DNA from: an uncultured bacterium
Lineage (GTDB): Bacteria; Actinomycetota; Actinomycetes; S36-B12
Length of the DNA stretch: 32,799 bases
Direction: 5' to 3'
Assembly (NCBI GenBank): GCA_903850745.1
Contig: CAINMH010000106.1
Span: forward strand, 1 to 32,799
Positions within the stretch are counted from its first letter, which is position 1, and every line of letters begins with the position of its first letter. Position numbers and translations under genes: made by a program. Positions 14,902-23,501 of this stretch are shown here, piece after piece. The notes beneath the pieces are model-generated. The model searched no databases, had not been told where the DNA came from, and saw only the letters and a program-made list of their open reading frames with translations.

Positions 14902-16338
14902 CTAATCCAGAGACGCCATCACGTGCTTGATGCGGGTGTAGTCCTCGAAGCCATACATCGACAGGTCCTTGCCGTAGCCGGAATGCTTGAAGCCGCCATG
15001 GGGCATCTCAGCCACGATGGGGATGTGGGTATTGATCCATACACAGCCGAAATTCAGACCCTTGGCCATCCGCATGGCTCGCCCGAAATCGCGGGTCCAC
15101 ACGGATGAGGCCAGCCCGTACTTCACGCCATTCGCCCACCGAAGCGCCTCGGCCTCATCGCTAAACTTTTGGACGGTCATGACCGGCCCAAAAATCTCGT
15201 TCTGGCTCATCTCGTCGTCCTGACGCAGACCGGCCACGACTGTGGGCTCAACGAAGTAGCCCGCCGACCCCTGGCGTGACCCACCCGCCACGACCTCGGC
15301 ATGCGCGGGAGTGCGGGACAAGAAGCCCAACACTCGATCGAGCTGTCCTGCGTTGTTGACAGGAGGAACGAACCCGTCGCCGCCGGGACCATCCGCAAAT
15401 GTGGTCACTGTGTTGCGAGCCTGCTCAGCCAGCGCGGCGACGAAGTCGTCATAAATGCCCGGAGCGGCAAGAACCCGAGTAGCGGCGGTGCAGTCCTGTC
15501 CGGCATTGAAATACCCGGCCACGGCAAGCCACTCAGCAGCTGCGGCGACATCGGCATCATCGAAGATCACGACGGGGGCCTTACCACCAAGTTCGAGGTG
15601 TACCCGCTTCAGATCGGCAGAGGCGGCTTCAGCAACCTGCATACCCGCACGCACCGAGCCAGTGATGGCAACCATTTGCGGCGTGGGATGCGAGACGAGA
15701 GCACGCCCGGTGTCGCGTCCACCGCAGATCACATTGAAAACACCGAGTGGGAGAGCACCGGACTCCGCGATGATCTCCGCCATCCGGACGGTGCTCGCAG
15801 GCGTTGTGTCACTGGGCTTCAGCACAACAGTGTTGCCAGCAGCAAGCGCTGGCGCGAACTTCCAGACCGCCATCATCATGGGGTAGTTCCAAGGAGTCAC
15901 CTGGCCCACCACACCGATCGGCTCACGGCGAATCATGGACGTGAAGCCCTTCATGTACTCGCCCGAGGCGCGGCCTTCAAGAACACGCGCAGCGCCGGCA
16001 AAGAAGCGGATTTGATCAATCATCGGAGGCAACTCCTCCGAAGTGGTAACCGCAATCGCCTTGCCGGTGTTTTCGCTCTCGAGCGCAACGAGTTCGTCCC
16101 CATGTGCTTCGAGTGCGTCAGCAATCGTGAGGAGCGCCTTTTGACGCTCGGCGGGCGTCGTGTCGCCCCACTCCACGAAAGCTGCCTCAGCCGCGGCATA
16201 GGCGCGGTTCACATCTTCGTCACCCGAAAGTGGCGCAGAGGCGAACACTTCACCCGTCGAAGGATTAATCAGGTCCGTGGTCTGGCCATCGGCCGCGGCC
16301 ACTCGCTCACCGTTAATGAAGTTGGTCAGAACACGCAC
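14902..16338 (-). CDS. aldehyde dehydrogenase, gamma-aminobutyraldehyde type
   Basis: This NAD(P)-dependent aldehyde dehydrogenase has 478 residues. The catalytic set is complete: oxyanion Asn151 in PWNYP, general base Glu249 in HLELGGKAP, nucleophile Cys283 in GQDCTAA, and the cofactor segment GNTVVLKPS. The sequence style ([30 protein letters not shown]) is that of gamma-aminobutyraldehyde/aminoaldehyde dehydrogenases (PatD/PuuC-like), which turn 4-aminobutanal into GABA. I chose GTG 16338 because GGAGG sits 7 nt upstream and the family begins at this point; the in-frame start at 16383 adds an unconserved extension. It is the first gene of the polyamine operon and divergent from the Lrp regulator. 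Confidence 0.92.
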   Translation of the reverse strand: MRVLTNFINGERVAAADGQTTDLINPSTGEVFASAPLSGDEDVNRAYAAAEAAFVEWGDTTPAERQKALLTIADALEAHGDELVALESENTGKAIAVTTSEELPPMIDQIRFFAGAARVLEGRASGEYMKGFTSMIRREPIGVVGQVTPWNYPMMMAVWKFAPALAAGNTVVLKPSDTTPASTVRMAEIIAESGALPLGVFNVICGGRDTGRALVSHPTPQMVAITGSVRAGMQVAEAASADLKRVHLELGGKAPVVIFDDADVAAAAEWLAVAGYFNAGQDCTAATRVLAAPGIYDDFVAALAEQARNTVTTFADGPGGDGFVPPVNNAGQLDRVLGFLSRTPAHAEVVAGGSRQGSAGYFVEPTVVAGLRQDDEMSQNEIFGPVMTVQKFSDEAEALRWANGVKYGLASSVWTRDFGRAMRMAKGLNFGCVWINTHIPIVAEMPHGGFKHSGYGKDLSMYGFEDYTRIKHVMASLD

Positions 16339-16415
16339 GAGGAACCCTCCGATCGCTTTACGGCCACTCGGCCGACCCCCCAAAGACTAGTCCCAACCGT
16401 CCATTCCGTACCAAA

Positions 16416-16421
16416 ACTATA
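16416..16421 (-). promoter_or_regulatory. possible -10 element of the polyamine operon
   Basis: TATAGT on the minus strand lies 77 bp upstream of the aldehyde dehydrogenase GTG, in the 166-bp divergent gap shared with the Lrp gene. TAGACA at a 19-bp distance is a weak -35 candidate. The region is AT-richer than its flanks, as expected for a regulatory gap where an Lrp-type protein could bind, but I cannot identify its operator. Confidence 0.35.
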
Positions 16422-16504
16422 AAAAGAGCACGATATTCGTTGTCTACGGCGAGTTTGACCGCTGATTTCTTGCATGAGCGTTCAGTTTCCCGCAGGATGG
16501 GGGC

Positions 16505-16975
16505 ATGGCTCGGACCCGTCCTACTCCCCCGCAACTCGATGACGTCTCCAAGGCGATCATCGAGCAGCTGCAGCAAGACGGCCGTCGCCCGTACGCCACG
16601 ATCGGCAAGGCCGTCGGACTTTCGGAGGCAGCAGTTCGGCAACGGGTTTCACGACTCATTGAGTCGGGAGTCATGCAGGTAGTGGCCGTCACCGATCCCT
16701 TGCAGGTCGGGTTCCCTCGCGCAGCCATGATCGGCATCCATGTCGAAGGTGACGTGGAGGCCGTAGCAGATTCAGTCTCGAAGTTGACTGAGGTCGATTA
16801 CGTCATCATCTGCGCGGGCGGGTTCGACATTCTCGCCGAAGTTGTGGCCGAGGACGACGACCATCTCTTGGAGATCATCAACCGAAAGATCAGGGCCATT
16901 CCGGCCGTCCGCAGCACAGAGACATTCGTCTACCTGAAGCTGCGTAAACAGATCTACACATGGGGTACAAGATGA
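16505..16975 (+). CDS. Lrp/AsnC family transcriptional regulator
   Basis: This DNA-binding regulator has 156 residues. The N-terminal winged helix-turn-helix covers about residues 12-60: LDDVSKAIIEQLQQDGRRPYATIGKAVGLSEAAVRQRVSRL-type sequence with the recognition helix at SEAAVRQRVSRLIESG. The C-terminal RAM effector domain runs from about 70 to 150 (MIGIHVEGDVEAVA, CAGGFDILAEVV). These proteins form octamers and respond to amino acids or related metabolites. Its place between two divergent halves of a polyamine locus suggests that it controls both, perhaps with a polyamine catabolite as effector (inference). The aminotransferase start overlaps its stop as ATGA. Confidence 0.93.
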   Translation: MARTRPTPPQLDDVSKAIIEQLQQDGRRPYATIGKAVGLSEAAVRQRVSRLIESGVMQVVAVTDPLQVGFPRAAMIGIHVEGDVEAVADSVSKLTEVDYVIICAGGFDILAEVVAEDDDHLLEIINRKIRAIPAVRSTETFVYLKLRKQIYTWGTR

Positions 16976-18375
16976 CTACAACACCGCAACTCGTCACATC
17001 ATCCGGCAACGATGGCATGGCTCGCCGTGCGCAAGACAACCTCTGGATGCACTTCACCCGACATTCGGTCTACGAGGACGGCCTCGGCCAGGTCCCCATT
17101 ATCGTCCGCGGCGAAGGAGAGTACTTCTTCGATGATCGCGGCAAGCGCTATCTCGATGGCATCTCCAGCCTGTTCACCGTCCAGCTTGGACACGGCCGCG
17201 AAGAACTAGCTGAGGCCGCCGCTAAGCAGATGAAGGAACTCGCGTACTTCCCGGTCTGGTCCTACGCTCACCCACGCGCGGTGGAGCTCGCTGAGCGCTT
17301 GGTTGACCTTGCCCCCGGAGATCTCAATCGAGTGTTCTTCACTAGCAGCGGTGGCGAAGCGATCGAGAGCGCTTGGAAGGCCATCAAGCAGCACTTCAAG
17401 TTGGTCGGCAAGCCCATGAAGCACAAGGCAATCAGTCGCTATGTCGCTTACCACGGCACACCACAGGGCGCATTGAGCTTGACCGGCATTCCAGACGCGA
17501 AGAAGTTCTTCGAGCCATTGGTGCCCGGCAGTATTCGCGTCCCCAACACCAATCCTTATCGGCTTCCCGAAGGCTACGACGCCGCCGACGAAAGATTTGG
17601 CATCTGGGCTGCAGATCGCATTGAAGAGGCGATCATCATGGAAGGCCCAGAGACAGTGTGCGCAGTCTTCCTTGAGCCAGTACAGAACTCCGGTGGTTGT
17701 TTCGTGCCGCCGCCTGGCTATCTGCAACGAGTGCGCGAGATCTGCGATCAGTACGACGTGTTTATGGTTGCTGACGAGACGATCTGTGCATTTGGGCGCA
17801 TTGGTGACTACTTCTCGATGAGTCGATTTGGAGTCACTCCCGACATCATCACTTGCGCGAAGGGCATGACGTCGGGCTACGCACCGTTGGGCGCAATGAT
17901 CGTCAACGAGCGTCTCTTCGAACCCTTCCGGCACGGAACCAACACGTTCCTGCACGGCTATACCTGGGCGGGGCATCCAGTCTCATCAGCCGTTGCCTTG
18001 GCTGCACTGGATATCTATGAGCGCGACGGCATTATGGAACACGTTCGAAAGAACGAGGGCCCATTCTTCGACACCATCTCCAAACTGCACGACCTCCCAA
18101 TCGTCGGTGACGTGCGTGGCATGGGCTACTTCTACGGCATCGAACTCGTCAAGGACAAGATCACGAAAGAGACGTTCAACGACGACGAAGCAGAACGCCT
18201 GCTTCGCGGGTTCTTGTCGAAGGAACTCTTCGAAGCGGGTCTCTACTGTCGGGCCGATGACCGCGGAGATCCGGTCATTCAGCTCGCGCCCACGCTCACG
18301 ATGGACCAGTCGCACTTCGACACAATGGAACAGATCCTGCGTGACGTGCTCACGCGCGCCTGGGCCATTCTTTAG
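16972..18375 (+). CDS. class III aminotransferase (putrescine / omega-amino acid type)
   Basis: This PLP-dependent fold-type I transaminase has 467 residues. The PLP lysine is in TCAKGMTSGYAPLGA (Lys297), the pyridine-nitrogen Asp is in MVADETICAFGR (Asp268), and the phosphate-binding segment is FFTSSGGEAIESAWK. Family relatives use putrescine, cadaverine, GABA or beta-alanine with pyruvate or 2-oxoglutarate (SpuC-like). In this locus it probably deaminates putrescine or another diamine to the aminoaldehyde that the divergent aldehyde dehydrogenase oxidises. ATG 16972 overlaps the regulator's stop as ATGA; an ATG 12 bp upstream is also possible. PNPOx follows after 2 bp. Confidence 0.92.
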   Translation: MTTTPQLVTSSGNDGMARRAQDNLWMHFTRHSVYEDGLGQVPIIVRGEGEYFFDDRGKRYLDGISSLFTVQLGHGREELAEAAAKQMKELAYFPVWSYAHPRAVELAERLVDLAPGDLNRVFFTSSGGEAIESAWKAIKQHFKLVGKPMKHKAISRYVAYHGTPQGALSLTGIPDAKKFFEPLVPGSIRVPNTNPYRLPEGYDAADERFGIWAADRIEEAIIMEGPETVCAVFLEPVQNSGGCFVPPPGYLQRVREICDQYDVFMVADETICAFGRIGDYFSMSRFGVTPDIITCAKGMTSGYAPLGAMIVNERLFEPFRHGTNTFLHGYTWAGHPVSSAVALAALDIYERDGIMEHVRKNEGPFFDTISKLHDLPIVGDVRGMGYFYGIELVKDKITKETFNDDEAERLLRGFLSKELFEAGLYCRADDRGDPVIQLAPTLTMDQSHFDTMEQILRDVLTRAWAIL

Positions 18376-18377
18376 TC

Positions 18378-19025
18378 ATGCCGGACCCTGGGTCTACGGA
18401 TCGCACCAGGATTCGTCGTCTTCCCGAACTCGCGATAACTGAGCAGCAGAAGCTGTACGACGTTCTTGACGCCGGACTTGTTGCTCATGTTTCGGTGCTC
18501 GATGGCGGACTCCCCTACGTGGTTCCAGTCGCCTATGCCAGAAGTGAAGCGCGGGTCCTCTTTCATGGCTCGAGTGGCTCGCGCCTGTTTACGACACTCG
18601 CTGATGGGCAACCCACCTGTCTCACAGTGACTTTGCTTGACGGGCTGGTACTCGCACGTAGTGCCTTCGAGTCGAGCATGAATTATCGAAGTGTGATGGT
18701 TCTTGGTAGTTGTAGCGTCGTCCCGGACTCAGACAAGACAGACGCCCTCCGTGTGATCACAGATCATCTACTCCCCGGTCGCTGGGATTCACTTCGTCCC
18801 GTCACACGTAAGGAACTCGCGGCCACGCTGGTGCTGTCGCTAGCACTGGATGAATGCAGTGTGAAGATCCGTACCGGTGGTTCGGATGAGCCCGTCGAGG
18901 ATCACAACTGGCCCGTATGGGCTGGGGTGCTACCCATTCGAGAGTCTTTCGGAGAGCCGGTTCCCATGGCAGACCTTGACCCTGACATTGACGTTCCTGA
19001 ACATGTGCGGAAAATGAGCCGATGA
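18378..19025 (+). CDS. PNPOx-like flavin-binding protein
   Basis: This split-barrel protein has 215 residues and belongs to the pyridoxamine 5'-phosphate oxidase-like superfamily. Typical segments are LDAGLVAHVSVLDGGLPYVVPVAYAR (about 30-55), VLFHGSSGSRLF (the usual flavin phosphate-binding stretch), and NYRSVMVLGSCSVV. The C-terminal part contains NWPVWAGVLPI. It probably binds FMN or a related flavin. The reaction is unknown; it is not classic PdxH. It lies between a PLP enzyme and an FAD oxidase with 2 bp and an ATGA overlap on its sides, which ties it to amine catabolism. It could act on a reactive amine intermediate or in cofactor care (inference). Confidence 0.85.
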   Translation: MPDPGSTDRTRIRRLPELAITEQQKLYDVLDAGLVAHVSVLDGGLPYVVPVAYARSEARVLFHGSSGSRLFTTLADGQPTCLTVTLLDGLVLARSAFESSMNYRSVMVLGSCSVVPDSDKTDALRVITDHLLPGRWDSLRPVTRKELAATLVLSLALDECSVKIRTGGSDEPVEDHNWPVWAGVLPIRESFGEPVPMADLDPDIDVPEHVRKMSR

Positions 19026-20386
19026 TCGACCCGAAGCGCATCTCCTTCTGGTGGGACAGTCTCCCTGCGACTACACAACGGCCAGCTCTCGGAGGCGATC
19101 TGCGTGCAGACGTCGTCATTGTTGGTGCCGGATACACCGGGTTATGGACCGCCTACTACCTGCTCCGCAGTCGTCCTGATCTGAACATCGCCATCGTGGA
19201 GAAGGAGTTTGCGGGGTTTGGGGCCAGCGGTCGCAATGGCGGCTGGTGCTCGGCGTTGTTCCCCGCAAGCCTCACTTCGATTGCTCGTCAATCGTCGCGT
19301 GCGGCCGCTATAGCAATGCGGCAAGCGATGAATGCCACCGTCGATGAAGTGGGAGCTGTCGCTGCGGCGGAAGGTCTCGACATCGACTGGGCTAAGGGTG
19401 GGACTCTGATGCTCGCTCGGACGGCATTGCAACAGACGCGTCTGCGAGCGGAGGTCGCCGACGACCACGACTGGGGATTTACGGATACCGCGTGGTTGGG
19501 TGGCGACGAGGCGCATGAACGAGTGGGGGCGACTGACGTTCTCGGCGGTCTCTACACCCCACATTGCGCCGCAATTCAGCCCGCCAAACTTGTGCGTGGT
19601 CTCGCCGACGTTGTCGAGCGGATGGGGGCGACGATTTACGAAGGCACTGAAGCGAGATCGATTGAACCAGGCACTGTCCGCACAACTCGCGGCGTAGTAC
19701 GCGCACCCTATGTCGTTCGAGCAACCGAAGGCTATACCGGCAACATCAACGGTTATCGCCGCAATCTCGTACCCATCTATTCGTTGATGCTTGCCACCGA
19801 ACCACTCACCGAAACTCTGTGGAGCCAGATCGGTATTGGTGCTCGGGAAACCTTTTCCGATGGGCGACATCTGGTCATCTACGGGCAGCGCACCGCTGAT
19901 GGCCGCATCGCCTTTGGCGGACGAGGCGCGCCTTATCACTTTGGTTCGCGCATCGAAAACTCATTTGACCGCGATCCCGCGACGCACGCGGCGATCTGGC
20001 ACACATTGGTCGAACTTTTCCCCACCCTTGAAGATGTCGCTGTCACACACACATGGGGCGGACCACTCGGAATTCCGCGAGATTGGTTTGCCTCATGTGG
20101 TCTCGACTCCAACGGCATGGCGTGGGCGGGCGGTTACGTGGGTGACGGTGTCGGCACATCCAATCTTGCTGGCCGGACCTTGGCTGACCTCATCACCGGT
20201 CGCACCACTCCGCTCACCGAACTGCCGTGGGTAGGACATCGCTCACCCAAATGGGAGCCTGAGCCGTTGCGATGGCTTGCCACAAATGCTGGCCGCGCAG
20301 TCATGACGCGAGCCGATGTTTCAGAACGGCACACGGGCCGACCTTCACGAGCGGCCACTGTGATGTCACGCTTCCTCGGCCACTGA
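19022..20386 (+). CDS. FAD-dependent amine oxidase of the DAO/PuuB family (copy 2)
   Basis: This flavoprotein has 454 residues. FAD-binding VVIVGAGYTGLWTAYYLLRS lies near residue 30, then GFGASGRNGGWCSALFP. The end has THTWGGPLGIPRDWF and GYVGDGVGTSNLAGRTLADL. It has the same architecture as the oxidase at 9326-10744 but is clearly divergent in sequence, so the two are old paralogues, not a recent duplication. The probable reaction is oxidative deamination of a polyamine or glutamylated polyamine. Translation is coupled to the PNPOx gene by an ATGA overlap; the glutaryl-CoA dehydrogenase gene follows after 29 bp. Confidence 0.86.
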   Translation: MIDPKRISFWWDSLPATTQRPALGGDLRADVVIVGAGYTGLWTAYYLLRSRPDLNIAIVEKEFAGFGASGRNGGWCSALFPASLTSIARQSSRAAAIAMRQAMNATVDEVGAVAAAEGLDIDWAKGGTLMLARTALQQTRLRAEVADDHDWGFTDTAWLGGDEAHERVGATDVLGGLYTPHCAAIQPAKLVRGLADVVERMGATIYEGTEARSIEPGTVRTTRGVVRAPYVVRATEGYTGNINGYRRNLVPIYSLMLATEPLTETLWSQIGIGARETFSDGRHLVIYGQRTADGRIAFGGRGAPYHFGSRIENSFDRDPATHAAIWHTLVELFPTLEDVAVTHTWGGPLGIPRDWFASCGLDSNGMAWAGGYVGDGVGTSNLAGRTLADLITGRTTPLTELPWVGHRSPKWEPEPLRWLATNAGRAVMTRADVSERHTGRPSRAATVMSRFLGH

Positions 20387-20403
20387 GGTTGCTATTCTCA
20401 GTT

Positions 20404-20410
20404 GAGGAGG
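20404..20410 (+). promoter_or_regulatory. strong ribosome binding site that sets the gcdH start
   Basis: GAGGAGG lies 5 nt before ATG 20416. The frame stays open for 48 codons upstream inside the preceding gene, so this site decides the start. Confidence 0.75.
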
Positions 20411-20415
20411 TCTCA

Positions 20416-21591
20416 ATGACCATGCAGGTGCAAGACGTATTCACTCTCTTCTCCATTGATCATCTCCTCAGCGAGGAAGAGCGAGCGATCCAAGGTGTCG
20501 TGCGAAATTTCGTTGACGACCAGATCCGCCCCTACGTGGCCGACTGGTTCGAAGAAGGGACGCTGCCCGCTCGCGAACTAGCTCTCGAACTCGGCAAGTT
20601 GGGCATGCTAGGCATGCACCTAGAAGGCTACGGCTGCGCCGGCATGTCGGGGGTGGCCTACGGCCTTGCCGCACTGGAGATCGAAGCGGGTGATTCCGGC
20701 CTGCGTAGCCTCATGAGCGTGCAGGGTTCACTGGCCATGTACGCCATTCACGCCTTCGGATCAGAAGAACAACGTCTTGAGTGGTTGCCCCGGATGGCGA
20801 CCGGAGAGGCAATCGGCTGCTTCGGTCTCACCGAGCCCGATTTCGGCTCGAACCCTTCTGGAATGCGCACCACTGCGAGGCGCGACGGGGATGACTGGGT
20901 CATTGACGGCTCGAAGATCTGGATCACAAACGGCAATGTGGCAGATGTCTCCATAGTGTGGGCACAGACCGAAGACGGCATTCGAGGATTCGTCGCACCC
21001 ACGTCTACTCCTGGTTTCCAAGCGAATCTCATTCATAAGAAAATGTCGTTGCGCGCCTCAATCACATCCGAACTTGTATTCACCTCGATGCGATTGCCCG
21101 GTGATGCGATGCTGCCCGGCGTACGAGGGATGAAGGGTCCACTCTCGTGCTTGAACGAGGCCCGATTCGGTATCGCGTTCGGCGCTCTAGGTGCGGCCCG
21201 CGATTGCCTTGAGTCGGCAACCGCCTACGCGATCAATCGCGAACAGTTCGATCGACCTATTGCCGGTTTTCAGCTGACTCAAAAGAAGCTCGTCGACATG
21301 GCCCTCGAACTCGGCAAAGGCATGCTGCTCGCCTTGCACTTGGGTCGACTTAAGGACGAGCATCGGGTTACGCCGGAGCAGATCAGTCTGGGCAAACTCA
21401 ACAATGCCCGCGAGTCCCTCGCTATCGCCCGAGAGTGTCGCAGCATCCTCGGCGGCAACGGCATTTCACTCGAATACCCGATCATCCGACACATGAACAA
21501 CCTCGAATCGGTGTTCACCTACGAGGGCACAAACGAGATGCACACCCTGATCATCGGCCAGGTACTTACGGGGATATCAGCCTTTCGCTGA
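20416..21591 (+). CDS. gcdH: glutaryl-CoA dehydrogenase
   Basis: This acyl-CoA dehydrogenase family enzyme has 391 residues and oxidises and decarboxylates glutaryl-CoA to crotonyl-CoA and CO2. Markers that separate it from other acyl-CoA dehydrogenases are GYGCAGMSGVAYGL (71-84), EIEAGDSGLRSLMSVQ with Glu90, Arg97 and Ser98 matching the human substrate-binding Glu87, Arg94 and Ser95, CFGLTEPDFGSNP, and the catalytic base Glu370 in FTYEGTNEMH. IRHMNNLESV is another GCDH signature. Start ATG 20416 has a near-ideal ribosome binding site. It ends the plus-strand polyamine arm, which suggests use of C5 diamines such as cadaverine, or of lysine, through glutarate. Its stop lies 2 bp from the convergent prpE stop. 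Confidence 0.93.
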   Translation: MTMQVQDVFTLFSIDHLLSEEERAIQGVVRNFVDDQIRPYVADWFEEGTLPARELALELGKLGMLGMHLEGYGCAGMSGVAYGLAALEIEAGDSGLRSLMSVQGSLAMYAIHAFGSEEQRLEWLPRMATGEAIGCFGLTEPDFGSNPSGMRTTARRDGDDWVIDGSKIWITNGNVADVSIVWAQTEDGIRGFVAPTSTPGFQANLIHKKMSLRASITSELVFTSMRLPGDAMLPGVRGMKGPLSCLNEARFGIAFGALGAARDCLESATAYAINREQFDRPIAGFQLTQKKLVDMALELGKGMLLALHLGRLKDEHRVTPEQISLGKLNNARESLAIARECRSILGGNGISLEYPIIRHMNNLESVFTYEGTNEMHTLIIGQVLTGISAFR

Positions 21592-21597
21592 CGTCAG
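21588..21597. repeat. 10-bp palindrome holding both convergent stop codons
   Basis: CTGACGTCAG contains the gcdH TGA on the plus strand and the prpE TGA on the minus strand, separated by only 2 bp. No separate terminator is visible between the genes. Confidence 0.5.
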
Positions 21598-23471
21598 TCA
21601 CCCTGCAGCAAGGGCTTAAGAGTCTCAAGTACACGCGGATCTTCAATAGTGGACGGCACTGGCTCATCTCGACCTTCAGCGATGGCACGCATCGATCGCC
21701 GCAGGATCTTGCCAGAACGGGTCTTGGGTAGAGCTGGAACAACAACCACTGACTTCAGCGCCGCAACGGGTCCGATCTCGTCGCGTACGAGTTGCACCAC
21801 CTCATCGCGGAGAAGCATCGGGTCAGCCTGCACCCCGGTCTTCACCACCACGAACGCCCGCGGAATCTGGCCCTTGATCGAATCCCGTACGCCGATTACC
21901 GCGCACTCTGCTACTACTGGATGGCGGGCTACCACCGCTTCCATGGCTCCCGTCGTTAACCGGTGACCGGCGACATTGATCACGTCATCAGTACGACCCA
22001 TCACGAAGATGTAGCCATCTTCGTCCAAGTAGCCACCATCGCCAGTCGCGTAGTACCCGGGGAATGCGGTGAGGTAGGCAGAAACAAAGCGTTCGTCATC
22101 GCCCCACACCGTCGGCATCGTTCCAGGTGGTAGAGGAAGGCGAATCACGATATTGCCTTCAGCACCTGTGGGAACCTCAACTGCGTTCTCGTCCACAATG
22201 CGTACGTCATAGCCGGGCATGATTACCGATGGCGATCCGGGCTTTATAGGTAACGGTTCGAGACCGCGTGGATTGGCCGCCACTGGCCACCCCGTCTCCG
22301 TCTGCCACCAGTTGTCTACGACTGGGACGCCTAAGTGGCCCGTGGCCCAGTGATAGGTCTCCGGATCGAGGCGTTCTCCCGCGAGGAACAGCGTACGCAA
22401 TGCAGAAATGTCATAGTCCGCAAGCAACTTCGCCTCCGGATCTTCCTTGCGGATCACTCGAATCGCGGTAGGCGCCGTAAACATCGCATTGACGCGGTGC
22501 TGGGCCATAACTCGCCAGAATGCTCCAGCATCGGGCGTGCCCACTGGCTTGCCTTCGTACATCACGGTTGTCACTCCACAGATGAGTGGCGCGTACACGA
22601 TGTAGGAATGTCCTACGACCCAGCCGACATCGGACGCCGACCACCACACGTCTCCTGGACGTACTCCGTAGACATGCGCCAGCGACCACGCAAGAGAAAC
22701 AGCATGACCACCGTTATCACGTACCACGCCCTTAGGTTTTCCCGTAGTGCCGGACGTATAAAGGATGTACAGCGGATCCGTTGCCTTCACGGGGACAGCC
22801 TCGGCAGGTGTCGCGGCCGCCTCAGCAGTCGCCCAATCAATGTCCTTCGGTCCCAACTCAGACTCGAACTGCGGTCGATGTAACACGATGCATGCGTCGG
22901 GTTTGTGAGCTGCTAGAGAAATAGCTTCGGTCACCATCGGGCGGTAGTGCACGAGGTGCGTTGGCTCAATGCCGCCTGACGCCGTGACGAGGACCTTCGG
23001 GCTCGCATCGTCGATGCGAGCAGCCAACTCAGGCGCAGCGAATCCGCCGAAGACCACAGAATGCACCGCTCCAAGTCGCGCACAGGCCAACATCGCGATT
23101 GCCGCCTCGGGGACCATCGGCATGTAGATGAGAACTCGGTCGCCTACGCCCACTCCTTGCTCCCGGAGAGCGCCAGCGAAATGTGCCACTCGATTGAGCA
23201 ACGCCGCATAGGTGAGTGTCGACACGCTGCCCGTCACTGGGCTGTCATGAATGATCGCAATACGCTCGCCGTGACCTGCTGCAACATGCCGATCGAGCGC
23301 ATTGAAGCAGGTGTTGAGACGCCCATCGGGAAACCACGAATACAAGGGCGCCTTAGACGTGTCGAGGACCGTGCTCGGGAAAACGTCCCAATCAATCAGG
23401 GCGGCAGCCTCGGTCCAGAACTCGACCGGGCTCTCTAGGCTTCTCCGCCGCTCTTCAGCGTGTCGTCTCAT
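21594..23471 (-). CDS. prpE: propionyl-CoA synthetase (acetyl-CoA synthetase family)
   Basis: This adenylate-forming enzyme has 625 residues and activates propionate (or acetate or another short acid) to the CoA thioester. Seen: the AMP-binding loop YTSGTTGKPKGVVRDNGGHAV, where the VVRDNGGHA part is typical of PrpE/ACSS3; WWSASDVGWVVGHSYIVYAPL; the NWWQTETGWP motif; YYATGDGGYLDEDGY; GRTDDVINVAGHRL; and the acetylatable lysine in TRSGKILRR. ATG 23471 gives the usual N-terminus, with SPVEFWTEAAALIDW soon after. It has no Shine-Dalgarno but is preceded by TAATCT plus 6 nt, predicting a leaderless mRNA. It lies 30 bp after rlmN. Confidence 0.9.
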   Translation of the reverse strand: MRRHAEERRRSLESPVEFWTEAAALIDWDVFPSTVLDTSKAPLYSWFPDGRLNTCFNALDRHVAAGHGERIAIIHDSPVTGSVSTLTYAALLNRVAHFAGALREQGVGVGDRVLIYMPMVPEAAIAMLACARLGAVHSVVFGGFAAPELAARIDDASPKVLVTASGGIEPTHLVHYRPMVTEAISLAAHKPDACIVLHRPQFESELGPKDIDWATAEAAATPAEAVPVKATDPLYILYTSGTTGKPKGVVRDNGGHAVSLAWSLAHVYGVRPGDVWWSASDVGWVVGHSYIVYAPLICGVTTVMYEGKPVGTPDAGAFWRVMAQHRVNAMFTAPTAIRVIRKEDPEAKLLADYDISALRTLFLAGERLDPETYHWATGHLGVPVVDNWWQTETGWPVAANPRGLEPLPIKPGSPSVIMPGYDVRIVDENAVEVPTGAEGNIVIRLPLPPGTMPTVWGDDERFVSAYLTAFPGYYATGDGGYLDEDGYIFVMGRTDDVINVAGHRLTTGAMEAVVARHPVVAECAVIGVRDSIKGQIPRAFVVVKTGVQADPMLLRDEVVQLVRDEIGPVAALKSVVVVPALPKTRSGKILRRSMRAIAEGRDEPVPSTIEDPRVLETLKPLLQGD

Positions 23472-23477
23472 AGAGCG

Positions 23478-23483
23478 AGATTA
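23478..23483 (-). promoter_or_regulatory. -10 element of a predicted leaderless promoter (prpE)
   Basis: TAATCT on the minus strand, then 6 nt, then ATG at 23471. It lies in the 30-bp gap after rlmN. No clear -35 is visible. Confidence 0.55.
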
Positions 23484-23501
23484 GCGGAATGCGTCCGAGC
23501 C

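Noticed and set aside
15301-16422. 373-codon plus-strand open frame
   Set aside because: It lies wholly opposite the aldehyde dehydrogenase gene, whose catalytic residues are intact; the antisense translation matches no family I know and has shadow-like composition.
16384-16504. A defined Lrp operator in the divergent gap
   Set aside because: Only weak, widely spaced inverted repeats (CCGTA ... TACGG) are visible, which is not enough to call a site.
17206-17976. 256-codon minus-strand open frame
   Set aside because: It lies antisense to the class III aminotransferase, which has a complete PLP site.
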